Numbered from the stretch's first letter, positions 33,135 through 41,808 are shown. The stretch is DNA of 43,608 bases from Spirochaetota bacterium (GCA_038043445.1 JBBTBY010000107.1:1-43608), one strand, 5' to 3'. The notes: generated by a model not told the origin, from the letters alone. Numbers and translations are program-made.

Positions 33135-33162
33135 TTTACGGGCTGTATGTGCATGGTACAAT
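33135..33162 (+). promoter_or_regulatory. Leaderless promoter of the AraC gene at 33169
   Basis: TTTACG (33135-33140), 16-bp spacer, TACAAT (33157-33162), six bases to ATG 33169. It favours 33169 as the start over an upstream in-frame codon at 33076. Confidence 0.6.
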
Positions 33163-33168
33163 GCGTTC

Positions 33169-33975
33169 ATGCGCACTGAGACGATCTACACCATACCTGC
33201 TCCGGACGATGCACCGATCCATGTCATGTCCGTGGGCATACTGCACGGATCGCCGAAGTACGTGCGCCGCAATACGCACAACGGCGGCATCACGTTCGCC
33301 TATACGCTCGGCGGGAGCGGCACCCTTTTCCTGAACGATACCCGGTACACCTATACCGCGGGCGATGTCTATGTGCTTCCCAAAGGCGTGTCCTATCAAC
33401 TGCGCTCCGACACGAATGCACCGTGGCGGAAGATATGGTGCTGGACGGTCGGCCCCCTTGCGGATGCCGTTGTCAGCGCCTATCGGCTGCATACGATGAA
33501 GTGCATCCCCTACGGTCCGCGGGCGCTCTTTAAAGACATGCTGAAAGCCGCCGGCGATGCGGACGACCCCGATCGCCATATGCGTATGGCACTGTTGTTC
33601 CATCGTATCGTGCTCGCCCTGTCGGGATCTATACGCACCAAGGAACGATATTCGCCGGCCGTACACAAGCTGATGGAATATCTCGACACCTCGGTGCAGC
33701 GGAAATTCCGGCTCTCCGCGGCCGCATCCGTCATCGGCAAGGGGACGGCGCAGACGATACGCATCTTCCGAAAGGAGACCGGTTTCACGCCGTATGATTA
33801 TCTCATCGACCGGAAGATGGCGCACGCGAAGAACCTTCTGGCATACGGTGACATGTCCGTCAGGGCGATCGCCCGCGAGCTCTGTTTCTCGGACGAATAC
33901 CACTTCTCAAAACAGTTCAAGCGCCGATGCGGATGCGCCCCGCTCTACTTCCGGCGGGACGCCCGTGTACGGTGA
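33169..33975 (+). CDS. AraC-family transcriptional regulator
   Basis: 268 residues from ATG 33169. The cupin half has HNGGITFAYTLGGSGTLFL and then TAGDVYVLPKGVSYQL. The AraC domain reads RKFRLSAAASVIGKGTAQTI and ends with the signature LCFSDEYHFSKQFKRRCGCA. It is divergent from the large glycosidase and 90 bp upstream of a URO-D-like gene with its own promoter. Either or both could be targets. Confidence 0.9.
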   Translation: MRTETIYTIPAPDDAPIHVMSVGILHGSPKYVRRNTHNGGITFAYTLGGSGTLFLNDTRYTYTAGDVYVLPKGVSYQLRSDTNAPWRKIWCWTVGPLADAVVSAYRLHTMKCIPYGPRALFKDMLKAAGDADDPDRHMRMALLFHRIVLALSGSIRTKERYSPAVHKLMEYLDTSVQRKFRLSAAASVIGKGTAQTIRIFRKETGFTPYDYLIDRKMAHAKNLLAYGDMSVRAIARELCFSDEYHFSKQFKRRCGCAPLYFRRDARVR

Positions 33976-34011
33976 TGTCCCAATTCGTCCATCCTGTTCC
34001 CATGAAGTCCA

Positions 34012-34040
34012 TTCAATCGCCCCCGTTCGAACAGTATACT
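34012..34040 (+). promoter_or_regulatory. Promoter of the URO-D-like gene at 34066
   Basis: TTCAAT (34012-34017), 17-bp spacer, TATACT (34035-34040). The ~19-nt leader carries AGGAGG. This leadered layout contrasts with the leaderless AraC gene just upstream. Confidence 0.5.
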
Positions 34041-34065
34041 AGTGGTGACTGCACAGGAGGATGCC

Positions 34066-35145
34066 ATGAATTACCGCGAGAACCTCATACGGGCGATGAC
34101 GCGCAGGGACCCGGAATTCGTACCGATGGAATACAGCTTCACCTCGACGCTTATCGATAAGATCAAGAACGAGGTACATGTCGAGAACGCATACGATCAT
34201 TTTAAAAGCGTGCACTATCACGCAAATCAAGGCATACGGAATATCGGCGCGAAGGCGTCCGCGCACAGGAACGACTATTCGCGTTACTTCGCCGGGCGTT
34301 CATTCGCGCATGAAGTAACTATCGATGAATGGGGCATAGGCCATCAGGCGGGTGATTTCATGCACTTCACGCATATGGAATCGCCGCTTATCAAGGCGGC
34401 ATCGATAAAGGACATCGAATCCTATCCCATGCCGGATATCGGCGCGGACTATCGCTGGGCGCATGCGAAGAGCGATGTGGACGCATTTCATAGCGACGGT
34501 TATGCCGTCAGCGCGTTCACCGGGCATACATTCGAGACGGTGTGGCAGATACGCGGAATGGAGGAATTCCTCTCGGACATGTATCTCAACCCGTCATGGT
34601 GCGAAGCACTCGTAGCCAGAATATTCTCCGTGAACATTGAAGTGGTCACACAAGCCGCATCCGCCGGTGTCGATATACTTCGCGTAGGCGACGACGTGGG
34701 GACGCAGATGGGAATGATGTTCTCTCCGGAGATCTGGCGCACGATGTTCAAACCGCGCATCAAGGCGTACATTGCCGCAGCAAAGGCGATAAAGCCCGAC
34801 ATACTCATCTGGTATCACAGCGACGGCGATATATCGGCGATAATCCCCGAGCTCATCGATATCGGACTTGATATACTCAATCCGATACAGCCGGAATGCC
34901 TTTCGCCGGACATGGTCAAGCGCGAATACGGTTCATCGCTCTCGTTCTGGGGCGTTGTCGGCACGCAGCAGCTCATGCCCTTCGGCTCTCCGTCGGATGT
35001 TAAAAAGGAGATCAAGCGGCTCATCAGCGTCGTCGGGAAGGGCGGCGGGCTCTGCCTTGCGCCGACACATGTGCTCGAACCGGAAGTGCCCACCGCGAAC
35101 ATCAAGGCGATGGTGGAAGCGGTGGAAGAATACGGCCGATACTGA
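34066..35145 (+). CDS. Uroporphyrinogen-decarboxylase-superfamily protein
   Basis: 359 residues from ATG 34066, set by AGGAGG. The fold is that of URO-D and corrinoid-linked methyltransferases (MtaA/MtbA type). The start reads NYRENLIRAMTRRDPEFVPM. The C-terminal half contains ILIWYHSDGDISAIIPELID, ILNPIQPECL, SFWGVVGTQQLMPFGSP and GLCLAPTHVLEPEVPTANI. In methyltransferases the zinc ligand is HxC in a HSCG context; here it is HSDG, so the Cys is replaced by Asp. No other heme genes are in the window, so a role in heme synthesis is unlikely. Function is unknown; it is probably regulated by the AraC gene upstream. Confidence 0.8.
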   Translation: MNYRENLIRAMTRRDPEFVPMEYSFTSTLIDKIKNEVHVENAYDHFKSVHYHANQGIRNIGAKASAHRNDYSRYFAGRSFAHEVTIDEWGIGHQAGDFMHFTHMESPLIKAASIKDIESYPMPDIGADYRWAHAKSDVDAFHSDGYAVSAFTGHTFETVWQIRGMEEFLSDMYLNPSWCEALVARIFSVNIEVVTQAASAGVDILRVGDDVGTQMGMMFSPEIWRTMFKPRIKAYIAAAKAIKPDILIWYHSDGDISAIIPELIDIGLDILNPIQPECLSPDMVKREYGSSLSFWGVVGTQQLMPFGSPSDVKKEIKRLISVVGKGGGLCLAPTHVLEPEVPTANIKAMVEAVEEYGRY

Positions 35146-35240
35146 AATGCGTTCGCCTCGGTGCGACACGGCTGTACAGAACACGAATGGCGTTCGCATG
35201 CCGACGCGGGTGATATCATCGCGTTCATTCCGCTCGAATA
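35146..35240 (+). pseudogene. Cupin-like fragment after the URO-D gene
   Basis: Reading on in the same frame after the URO-D stop, about 32 codons look coding. They include RHGCTEHEWRSHADAGDII and AFIPLEYHIVYRYI. GDIIAFIPLEYH fits the second cupin motif seen in the AraC sensors of this window. There is no start codon. It is most likely a scrap of a deleted AraC sensor domain. Confidence 0.3.
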
Positions 35241-35711
35241 TCACATCGTATACAGGTACATAAAAAAACCGCTCTGTCCGGGCTTCGTAATGATAACGCC
35301 GTGCATGAGCGGGGAGCGATAGAATGCCCGCGCATCGAACGTCACTGATGATGCATCGAGGTGCATCCGCTCAAGCGCCGCACGCATCGGCGCATCGACG
35401 GCTTTCATGATCGAAACGTCAGGGGCATCGCCCGTTGTCCGAACGGCAGAAGCAAGCACTTTCTTCATGCCGGCAGCATCGCACACAAGATACGCAATGA
35501 GCGCCCAATCCCCGGGGCCGAGACCGTCACCGCGGGATAGTTCAATTATCTGCCATCGCGCGGAGATCGGGCGTACCGGGAGCGTGATCGTTGCAGAAAG
35601 CTTCTCGACATCGGTGCTCGACGCCCGCATCGTTCCATCGTCGCTTCGTCCGCATCCGAGCATCGCCCCGAGCATACATGCGGCGAATACTGACAGCCTG
35701 AGCCGCTCCAC
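35241..35711 (-). CDS. Putative lipoprotein of unknown function
   Basis: 156 residues. The N-terminus has charged residues, a hydrophobic core and the lipobox LGAMLGC at about residue 20, so the mature protein is probably lipid-anchored. The rest shows no recognised domain. The start is GTG 35711, one base after the stop of the upstream AraC gene; GGGGCG in the end of that gene may serve as the ribosome site. The tight spacing suggests co-transcription with the AraC gene. Confidence 0.55.
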   Translation of the reverse strand: MERLRLSVFAACMLGAMLGCGRSDDGTMRASSTDVEKLSATITLPVRPISARWQIIELSRGDGLGPGDWALIAYLVCDAAGMKKVLASAVRTTGDAPDVSIMKAVDAPMRAALERMHLDASSVTFDARAFYRSPLMHGVIITKPGQSGFFMYLYTM

Positions 35712-35712
35712 G

Positions 35713-36549
35713 TCAACGCCCCGTGTCCGCGCCGAACGACCTGAACGCCATACGATAATCCGTCGGCGAGAGCGAGGTGAGCTTCGTGAACCACCGCGAG
35801 AAATAATACTGGTCGTCGAACCCCAACGCGTTCGCTATCGACACTACCGTTCCATCGCTCGTGACAAGCCGTTCCTTCGCCGTTCCAAGCTTTATCTGCG
35901 CGAAGTACGCCCCGGGCGTATAACCGGTCTCCCGCTTAAAACGCCGCCGCGTGTACTGAACGCTCAACTTCCCGCGTGTACAATATCCCTCAAAGTCAAA
36001 ATCCATCTCACGGACATTCGATCTCATTGCATGGATTATCCGGGCGATATCGTTCCCTGCGGTGCTCTCATCCCGATGTTCACCGGCGGCTATCACTTCC
36101 TGCAATATCGCGGTGGCGCGGCGTGCAAGTGACACATGAAAGCCCTGCGTACGGGATTCATCCATTGTAAGACATTCGTCCCAGAGAGAGACGATATTAT
36201 CGCTCTTGCCGACAGGGAATACCGGCGCTGCCGGAGAAAGGATGCCGTTCTCGCGGTAGCGATCGAGAATATATCCCTCGAAGATGAACCAGTATTCGAG
36301 CGACGGCGGAGCACCGGGCGTATACGTGTGTGCTATGCCGGGAAAAAGGAAGAACGCATCGCCCGCCGACACACGCCCGCCATCATGCGCATCGGACCTG
36401 AATTCATACCAGCCGTCGGTCAGATATACCACCGCATACACGGGCAGCGTCCGCGGTGCCGCTACACCGGTGGTGGAACGCTGTTTCCCGACACCGGTCA
36501 CTTCGAGCCCGAGCTTTTTCGCGATCGGATCGCGGGTGTGTATATACAT
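35713..36549 (-). CDS. AraC-family transcriptional regulator
   Basis: 278 residues from ATG 36549, a start supported both by the promoter and by alignment of MYIHTRDP with the N-terminus of its paralogue at 29935-30792. The sensor half contains RTLPVYAVVYLTDGWYEF and SAGDAFFLFPGIAHTYTPG. The AraC domain has GKLSVQYTRRRFKRETGYTP and the signature LGFDDQYYFSRWFTKLTSLS. It is divergent from the second URO-D-like gene, its likely target. Confidence 0.92.
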   Translation of the reverse strand: MYIHTRDPIAKKLGLEVTGVGKQRSTTGVAAPRTLPVYAVVYLTDGWYEFRSDAHDGGRVSAGDAFFLFPGIAHTYTPGAPPSLEYWFIFEGYILDRYRENGILSPAAPVFPVGKSDNIVSLWDECLTMDESRTQGFHVSLARRATAILQEVIAAGEHRDESTAGNDIARIIHAMRSNVREMDFDFEGYCTRGKLSVQYTRRRFKRETGYTPGAYFAQIKLGTAKERLVTSDGTVVSIANALGFDDQYYFSRWFTKLTSLSPTDYRMAFRSFGADTGR

Positions 36550-36556
36550 GAATAGG

Positions 36557-36584
36557 AGTATATCCCGATGTACGATTTTGTCCA
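36557..36584 (-). promoter_or_regulatory. Leaderless promoter of the AraC gene at 36549
   Basis: Leftward TGGACA (36579-36584), 16-bp spacer, TATACT (36557-36562), seven bases to the ATG. No Shine-Dalgarno. Confidence 0.6.
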
Positions 36585-36663
36585 TCATGACGACCACGCC
36601 GTCCATTCACCGGGGCGGCCATTATGCGTATGGTATCCCTGTATTTGAGCACAGGAGAACACC

Positions 36664-37830
36664 ATGACCGCAACAATGGAACGCGAACGTACAGCAGACG
36701 GCATTCACGCGATGGTGCCGTATGAGAACATGACCATCGGCGCACGGAAGATGCGCGACTTCTATGCGCAGAAACCGGGGGCGGCGTTCTATCAGCGCGA
36801 ATTCGGCTTCTATTCCCTCGATGCGTGGAAGGCCCAGGGCATGCCCCAGGATGTGCCGCATCATGTGCTTTTCGGTTTCGATCCGGCGGGCAAGCACAGT
36901 CTCGGCCAGATAGGCTGGTGCGAAGCGGGCTTCAATCCCGTCTTCGAGGACAAAGTGATAGAGGACCGCGGCGAGCATGAGGTGTATCAGGATTTCGCCG
37001 GCCGCCATGTGCTCGTATTCAAGGGGCGACGCTCGGGATTCATGCCGGAATACATCGATCATCCGGTAAAGGACATGCGCACGTGGAAAGAGCTCTGCGA
37101 GTGGCGCATGGACCCGTCGACGCCTGAACGCTACGCGGATCTTGACGTGCGTATGGAGAAGGCGAAGAAAGCCGCGGGCGAAGGACAAGTGATATGCCAG
37201 AACCTTGTCGGCGGCTACATGTATCTGCGTTCGCTCATGGGGCCGGAAGGGATACTTTACAAGGTGTATGACGACCCCGAATTGATACATGCCTGCATGA
37301 GGACATGGCTCACGCTCGCCGATGCCGTCATCGCGCGCCATCAGGAGCAGGTGACCATCGACGAGATATATTTCGGCGAGGACATCTGCTACAATGCAGG
37401 GCCGCTCATCGGGCCGGATATGATACGCGAATTCCTTTTCCCGTATTACCAAGCGCTTATCACGAACACAAAGCGCCGTCAGATCGATACTTCACGGCAT
37501 CTGTACGTAAACCTCGACACCGACGGCAAAGCGGCGACGGTCATCGACGTGTATAAAGAGATCGGCATGGACTACATGAACCCGTTCGAAGTGGCATCAG
37601 GATGCGACGTAGTGGAAGTGCGGAAAAAATACCCCGATCTTCTCATGCACGGCGGTTTCGACAAGCGTATACTCGCCAAGGGCAAGGACGCTATCGACCG
37701 CGAAGTTGACAGGATATTCCCGTTCATGAAAGAACACGGCGGATACATCCCCACCTGCGATCACGGTGTTCCTGAAGAAGTGAAGTACGAAGATTATTTA
37801 CACTACCGGAAGCGCTGCTTGGAATTTTAG
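36664..37830 (+). CDS. Uroporphyrinogen-decarboxylase-superfamily protein
   Basis: 388 residues, a distant relative of the protein at 34066. Segments typical of this branch are VICQNLVGGYMYLRSLMGPE, EIYFGEDICYNAGPLIGP and MIREFLFPYYQ. These are followed by MDYMNPFEVASGCDVVEVRK, LMHGGFDKRILAKGK and the C-terminal GGYIPTCDHGVPEEVKYEDY. The methyltransferase HxC metal motif is not visible where expected (YVNLDTDGK). AGGAG lies before the ATG. It is divergent from an AraC gene, making a second AraC/URO-D pair 2.6 kb from the first. Biochemical role unknown. Confidence 0.78.
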   Translation: MTATMERERTADGIHAMVPYENMTIGARKMRDFYAQKPGAAFYQREFGFYSLDAWKAQGMPQDVPHHVLFGFDPAGKHSLGQIGWCEAGFNPVFEDKVIEDRGEHEVYQDFAGRHVLVFKGRRSGFMPEYIDHPVKDMRTWKELCEWRMDPSTPERYADLDVRMEKAKKAAGEGQVICQNLVGGYMYLRSLMGPEGILYKVYDDPELIHACMRTWLTLADAVIARHQEQVTIDEIYFGEDICYNAGPLIGPDMIREFLFPYYQALITNTKRRQIDTSRHLYVNLDTDGKAATVIDVYKEIGMDYMNPFEVASGCDVVEVRKKYPDLLMHGGFDKRILAKGKDAIDREVDRIFPFMKEHGGYIPTCDHGVPEEVKYEDYLHYRKRCLEF

Positions 37831-37855
37831 CCGAACGCAATGCCCGCCCGTATTG

Positions 37856-37889
37856 AATAGAACAAGGGCTCATGAGCCCTTGTTCTATT
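37856..37889. repeat. Perfect 34-bp palindrome, copy B of a covarying pair
   Basis: It has the same arms as the element at 22300-22331 (TAGAACAAGGG inward to TCATGA). The innermost pair is C:G here and G:C there, a compensatory change that keeps perfect pairing. It lies between the convergent ends of the URO-D-like gene and the envelope peptidase gene. Confidence 0.8.
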
Positions 37890-37917
37890 ACTGCGATAAG
37901 AAGTTAGATAAAGCTGT

Positions 37918-40629
37918 TTACAGAAAAAACAGCGGGATGGCAATACCGAACGTATATCCGAAGCGAGCGTCCCGTATCGCATAATTGCCCTCGGCGTAGA
38001 ACTCCACCGGCACGTAGGGGTGCACGGCGAGGTGTACACGCAGATAGCAGGACTGAAGGAATGTATCCGCGTAATACGCCGCGCGATACCCGCCGGTGCA
38101 ATAGAACCGCCGCACATAGAGCGAAAGGAACAATATACCCTGCTGTATCTCAATGTTGAAGAGAAGCGACTTCGCCTCGGCATGGATATAATACCATGAG
38201 CCCACCGTATCATCCCGATATTCGAGAAAAGAGGGATAATGTGATGCGAGCGAATAGGCAAGGGCGCCGGACGGGCGGAAAAGACGTCTATCGCTTGCGG
38301 CACCGTACGCAGCGAGGCGCAGGGGAAAGAACGGCACGGCCGCCTCGAACGATGTTTCATACTTCCACGCACCCGAAGGAAAGCTCACGTCATAGTAATG
38401 AGAGAACGCTATGCCCCGCCCCTGCAGAAGCCTCTCCTTGATGTTCGTATCGAGCTCGGTAATGCCGTTATAGCCGACAGACACCCCGCACAGCACGGCG
38501 TACCCCGCATACGGCCATTGATACGCGCTCACCGCATCCGTCAAAGCAGAAGCGATAATACCGCCTGCGGACGCGCGCATGAAAAAATGTTCGCCGTTCA
38601 GAGGGAGATCGATGCGCAGGAAAAGGTCCGCGTCAGCGCGTGTCAGCCGCCTGTCATAGAACGTATACGCGCTCGCAAGCGTATCGGAGATGGAAAGTCG
38701 CCACCATATCGGGAGCGTTGTGTTCTGCCACGTGAAATTCAGTCCGGCGAAATTACGCACATAATTGTACACCGCCGTGAAAAGAAAGGCATTCTCTTCT
38801 ATCGGGTCATCCCCGTAGACGAGGAAACCCGCCTCGACGAAGGCATTGCCGAACGTATTGAGATACGGCACCGCATACGGCATCCACATGCGCGGGAGAA
38901 GCCAGCCAAATCCGTTGTAGGCCATGACCGGATGCACTATCGACCTGCTCTCTGCTTCGGCATTCGTACACGGGCGCATCGGCGCATTCGTTCTGAGCAT
39001 CCGCGGCAGCGGCATTGCCATTATCGCATCGCGCTCGGAGCCGGTGGACACATAGTAGAGCGTGTTCGACAGCACGGCAGGGAACGCCACGCCGCCGAAC
39101 ACATTGTTCGTCATGAGCGACACGAACGCACCATCGATGACAGCGGCTTTATAGAACGTATCATCATTATTGCATGCAAGGACGATCTTCCCCTCGCATA
39201 CGGACAGATGCATACCGTATTTCACCGGGATATCGTATCGCTTCATAACGCCCGTTGTCGTGTCGAGTGAACGCACCGTTGTCACGCCGTCCTCGCTGGC
39301 GAGAAAGGCTATGTTCTTTTCATCGACGGCTTCGGGGCGGCCGAAATAGAGCGTCTCCCCTCCTTCTGCGAGAACACGCTCGCTTCCGTCGGGTGCGATG
39401 AGAACGATATCGGTGAGCGAACCGCGGCTTGACAGGGCAAGGATATGTTCGCCCCGGAACGAGCAATCGCTCACACGCTTTTCAATGACACGCGCCGTGA
39501 ACGAGCGGCTGCGTATATCGAAAAACCGGACACTGGACCTGACGACACCGCCCTGTATCGGCATGGTCTCAAGGAGCAAGAGCGACCCGTCGGGGGAAAC
39601 ATCGAATGAGCGGAGCGAGGAGATAGGAAGTACGGTACGGACATCGTTGGGGGAATGCACATCGATGCATTGTATCGCATCGTCGCGTGCATCATAGAAC
39701 CAGAGCCTTCCCGCTCGGAGACGCATGGCTGATACGAGAATATCGCCGGCGAGTGTAACCCCATTCGATACAAAACCGTTCGTGTATCGGAACGTTTCCT
39801 TGAATGCATCCCATACCGCGGAGAAATTCATTTTCAGTTCGCCGTCCATTGCACCGTCAATGCCCATGAGATTCCATGCCATGTTCGTCCACAGACGGGG
39901 TATCACCTTCTCCCCGTAACGCTCGGCAAGATACCGGTGGAAGAGCCCGCCGTAGTGATACGGGATAGCGCCGTTCGGAACGATATCGAACCCGCCGGCA
40001 GCCTGCCCCGGCGACTTGAACCTGTTCTCACGATGGTCCTGCAGGAGCATCTGCCGCACCGATGGATGATGCGCGCGCCCGAAGCCCTCGGCGCTTTCGG
40101 CATGTACGGCGACGCCCTCCACCATGGATCGCGGAAGAAGCGCCGTGATCGACACCCAGTTCCCGAACACGGCAGCGAGGGGCGAAGCGATGCCGTCACG
40201 CAGGGAGAGCGTTACGATATGCGTGAGTTCGTGCGTGAAGAGCGTATCGAGATAATTGCTGTAATGGAACGATATCGGCATGGGATAGTCATAGAGCGTG
40301 ATGCGGTTCTCAGGGAGTATCGTCGCATAGCCGTTGGCCGCATGCATATCGCGCGTGACCGTGACCGTGATGCGCGGACGCGGTGTGCACATGAAATACG
40401 CGCAGAGGCGTTCGTATCGGTCATCCGCGAACGCGGCGAGAGAGGATGCTGACGGGCGGCAATCCTCGGGGAAGATAATGTCAAAATACTTCGTCTGCGC
40501 AACAGAAAGCGGTTTGCCGCTGTCATAGAGCCGTGCGGAAAGCGGGATCGCCATGCAGACGGCAATAAGGATGAAGGGACGGAACGCTCGTTTCGGCATC
40601 CGCTGGCGCAGGTTTGTATCGTACGGCAT
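37918..40629 (-). CDS. Envelope-associated protein: zincin peptidase, beta-propeller, barrel-like C-terminus
   Basis: 903 residues from ATG 40629. A signal peptide covers roughly residues 12-32 (FRPFILIAVCMAIPLSA). The peptidase part has FTHELTHIV (His133, Glu134, His137) and then SMVEGVAVHAES with Glu171 or Glu178 as the third zinc ligand. About residues 290-590 read as repeated beta-propeller blades (FDVSPDGSLLLLE). The last ~300 residues alternate polar and aromatic residues as in an outer-membrane barrel and end in IPLFFL. This three-part layout resembles proteins I recall from Bacteroidota and spirochaetes. The message is predicted leaderless. Barrel membership is inferred. Confidence 0.72.
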   Translation of the reverse strand: MPYDTNLRQRMPKRAFRPFILIAVCMAIPLSARLYDSGKPLSVAQTKYFDIIFPEDCRPSASSLAAFADDRYERLCAYFMCTPRPRITVTVTRDMHAANGYATILPENRITLYDYPMPISFHYSNYLDTLFTHELTHIVTLSLRDGIASPLAAVFGNWVSITALLPRSMVEGVAVHAESAEGFGRAHHPSVRQMLLQDHRENRFKSPGQAAGGFDIVPNGAIPYHYGGLFHRYLAERYGEKVIPRLWTNMAWNLMGIDGAMDGELKMNFSAVWDAFKETFRYTNGFVSNGVTLAGDILVSAMRLRAGRLWFYDARDDAIQCIDVHSPNDVRTVLPISSLRSFDVSPDGSLLLLETMPIQGGVVRSSVRFFDIRSRSFTARVIEKRVSDCSFRGEHILALSSRGSLTDIVLIAPDGSERVLAEGGETLYFGRPEAVDEKNIAFLASEDGVTTVRSLDTTTGVMKRYDIPVKYGMHLSVCEGKIVLACNNDDTFYKAAVIDGAFVSLMTNNVFGGVAFPAVLSNTLYYVSTGSERDAIMAMPLPRMLRTNAPMRPCTNAEAESRSIVHPVMAYNGFGWLLPRMWMPYAVPYLNTFGNAFVEAGFLVYGDDPIEENAFLFTAVYNYVRNFAGLNFTWQNTTLPIWWRLSISDTLASAYTFYDRRLTRADADLFLRIDLPLNGEHFFMRASAGGIIASALTDAVSAYQWPYAGYAVLCGVSVGYNGITELDTNIKERLLQGRGIAFSHYYDVSFPSGAWKYETSFEAAVPFFPLRLAAYGAASDRRLFRPSGALAYSLASHYPSFLEYRDDTVGSWYYIHAEAKSLLFNIEIQQGILFLSLYVRRFYCTGGYRAAYYADTFLQSCYLRVHLAVHPYVPVEFYAEGNYAIRDARFGYTFGIAIPLFFL

Positions 40630-40636
40630 GGAACGC

Positions 40637-40665
40637 AGTATAAACGCGGCAGCGTGTGACGTCAA
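40637..40665 (-). promoter_or_regulatory. Leaderless promoter of the envelope peptidase gene
   Basis: Leftward TTGACG (40660-40665), 17-bp spacer, TATACT (40637-40642), seven bases to ATG 40629. Starts further upstream would lie inside the promoter. Confidence 0.65.
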
Positions 40666-40713
40666 CAGCGCAATGCGCCGTTCGCCGTCCGGGCATCTGC
40701 CGCTGAAAATGGA

Positions 40714-40902
40714 CTACCGCCGGTATGACCGCACCGCACTCATTATCATGACGGCAACGACCGGCAGCGTTACAGCGCCGAGCACGACAAGTTCCGCTCT
40801 GCCGCTGACGATCGCCGGAAGAAGTCCTCCGGCGAGCCAGAAAAGCATGAACGCCAGCGCGGGAAAGAGGGAAACAAGGCGTTGCACTATATACCCCCGC
40901 AT
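40714..40902 (-). CDS. Small two-helix membrane protein
   Basis: 62 residues from ATG 40902, overlapping the end of the carotenoid-like gene by 16 bp. Two hydrophobic segments (FPALAFMLFWLAGGLLPAIV and VVLGAVTLPVVAVMIMSAV) are separated by a short polar turn. The C-terminus is basic (RSYRR). The overlap and matching direction suggest co-transcription. No family recognised; it could help assemble the preceding membrane protein. Confidence 0.5.
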   Translation of the reverse strand: MRGYIVQRLVSLFPALAFMLFWLAGGLLPAIVSGRAELVVLGAVTLPVVAVMIMSAVRSYRR

Positions 40903-41720
40903 GTCAGATTCATGGTCGTGTCGATGAGGCGCATCGTAATGAGACCGTATGCTATCTGTACGAGGAATATCCCGAACGCAAGCCCCAGAAGCGAAAGATA
41001 GAAGAGGAACGCCGAGACCCCGGGGCTGAATCGCTCTCGGAAACGCGGCAGCCGCTCGAAGAACCAGGCGAATACAAAAACCATGAGGAACCATCCGATG
41101 AAATTGGAGAGCGGAATGGAGAATATCCGGATGTGATCATTGGAAAGCCACACCCATGACTTCCATGGTGCGCTCACCTGCACGGGGTCGAGCCAGAGAT
41201 CGAAGATGACCGCAAGGATGCCGCCGAGCGCAGCACGAAGCACGGCGGGGAGCTTCGGTGCAATGACGTGCACGGCGTACACGCATGAATAGGCAAGGAA
41301 GAACCATGCAAGACAGATCAATATCGGCGTCTCTATCCACCAGAAGAATCCGCGCGTGTAGTAATAGGTGCCGCTTGCCCCGTCCGCGACCAAGGAGACA
41401 GTGCCGATCATGAACCTTCCGAAGAGCACCCAGATATTCTCGACAAGGCCGGTAAAGAAAAACGATCCGCCGAGAAATACCGATGCCTGGTAAAAGCCCA
41501 TCGTGCGTCGTGCGTGTTCAAAACAGAGCCATGCGAGCACTATCGGTATGAGATCGAGAAGGAACATGACAGGATAGCGTGAGAATGCCACCGCCTCGGA
41601 ACGCACCTGCAGGAGCGAGGGAAAGCAGTGATGAATGACCGAAGACGCGATGACGGAAAACGCCATGAGCGCAAGGAGCATCCACGCAGTTCTGTTCTCG
41701 GGGGCTGAATTCGTTTTCAT
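40887..41720 (-). CDS. Carotenoid-biosynthesis-like (DUF422/CruF-type) membrane protein
   Basis: 277 residues with about seven transmembrane segments. The segment IFDLWLDPVQVSAPWKSW followed by IRIFSIPLSNFIGWFL fits the conserved block of the DUF422/carotenoid-hydratase family (CruF and bisanhydrobacterioruberin hydratase relatives). Those enzymes hydrate the ends of carotenoids. No other carotenoid gene is in view, so the substrate is uncertain. The Shine-Dalgarno is poor. Its promoter carries a symmetric operator-like repeat. Confidence 0.65.
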   Translation of the reverse strand: MKTNSAPENRTAWMLLALMAFSVIASSVIHHCFPSLLQVRSEAVAFSRYPVMFLLDLIPIVLAWLCFEHARRTMGFYQASVFLGGSFFFTGLVENIWVLFGRFMIGTVSLVADGASGTYYYTRGFFWWIETPILICLAWFFLAYSCVYAVHVIAPKLPAVLRAALGGILAVIFDLWLDPVQVSAPWKSWVWLSNDHIRIFSIPLSNFIGWFLMVFVFAWFFERLPRFRERFSPGVSAFLFYLSLLGLAFGIFLVQIAYGLITMRLIDTTMNLTCGGI

Positions 41721-41779
41721 TGCTCATCCCGCGGGGTTAGTGTTACAGCAGCACAGGGAAGCATCCCGCAGCGGCGTGC

Positions 41780-41808
41780 ACCATATCACCGCGCGTGTGA
41801 TATGTCAA
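41780..41808 (-). promoter_or_regulatory. Promoter with inverted repeat in the spacer, upstream of the CruF-like gene
   Basis: Leftward TTGACA (41803-41808), 17-bp spacer, TATGGT (41780-41785). CATATCAC (41782-41789) and GTGATATG (41797-41804) form an 8-bp inverted repeat separated by 7 bp, lying exactly between and partly over the two boxes. A repressor bound there would block polymerase. The -35 overlaps the trpE stop. Confidence 0.5.
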
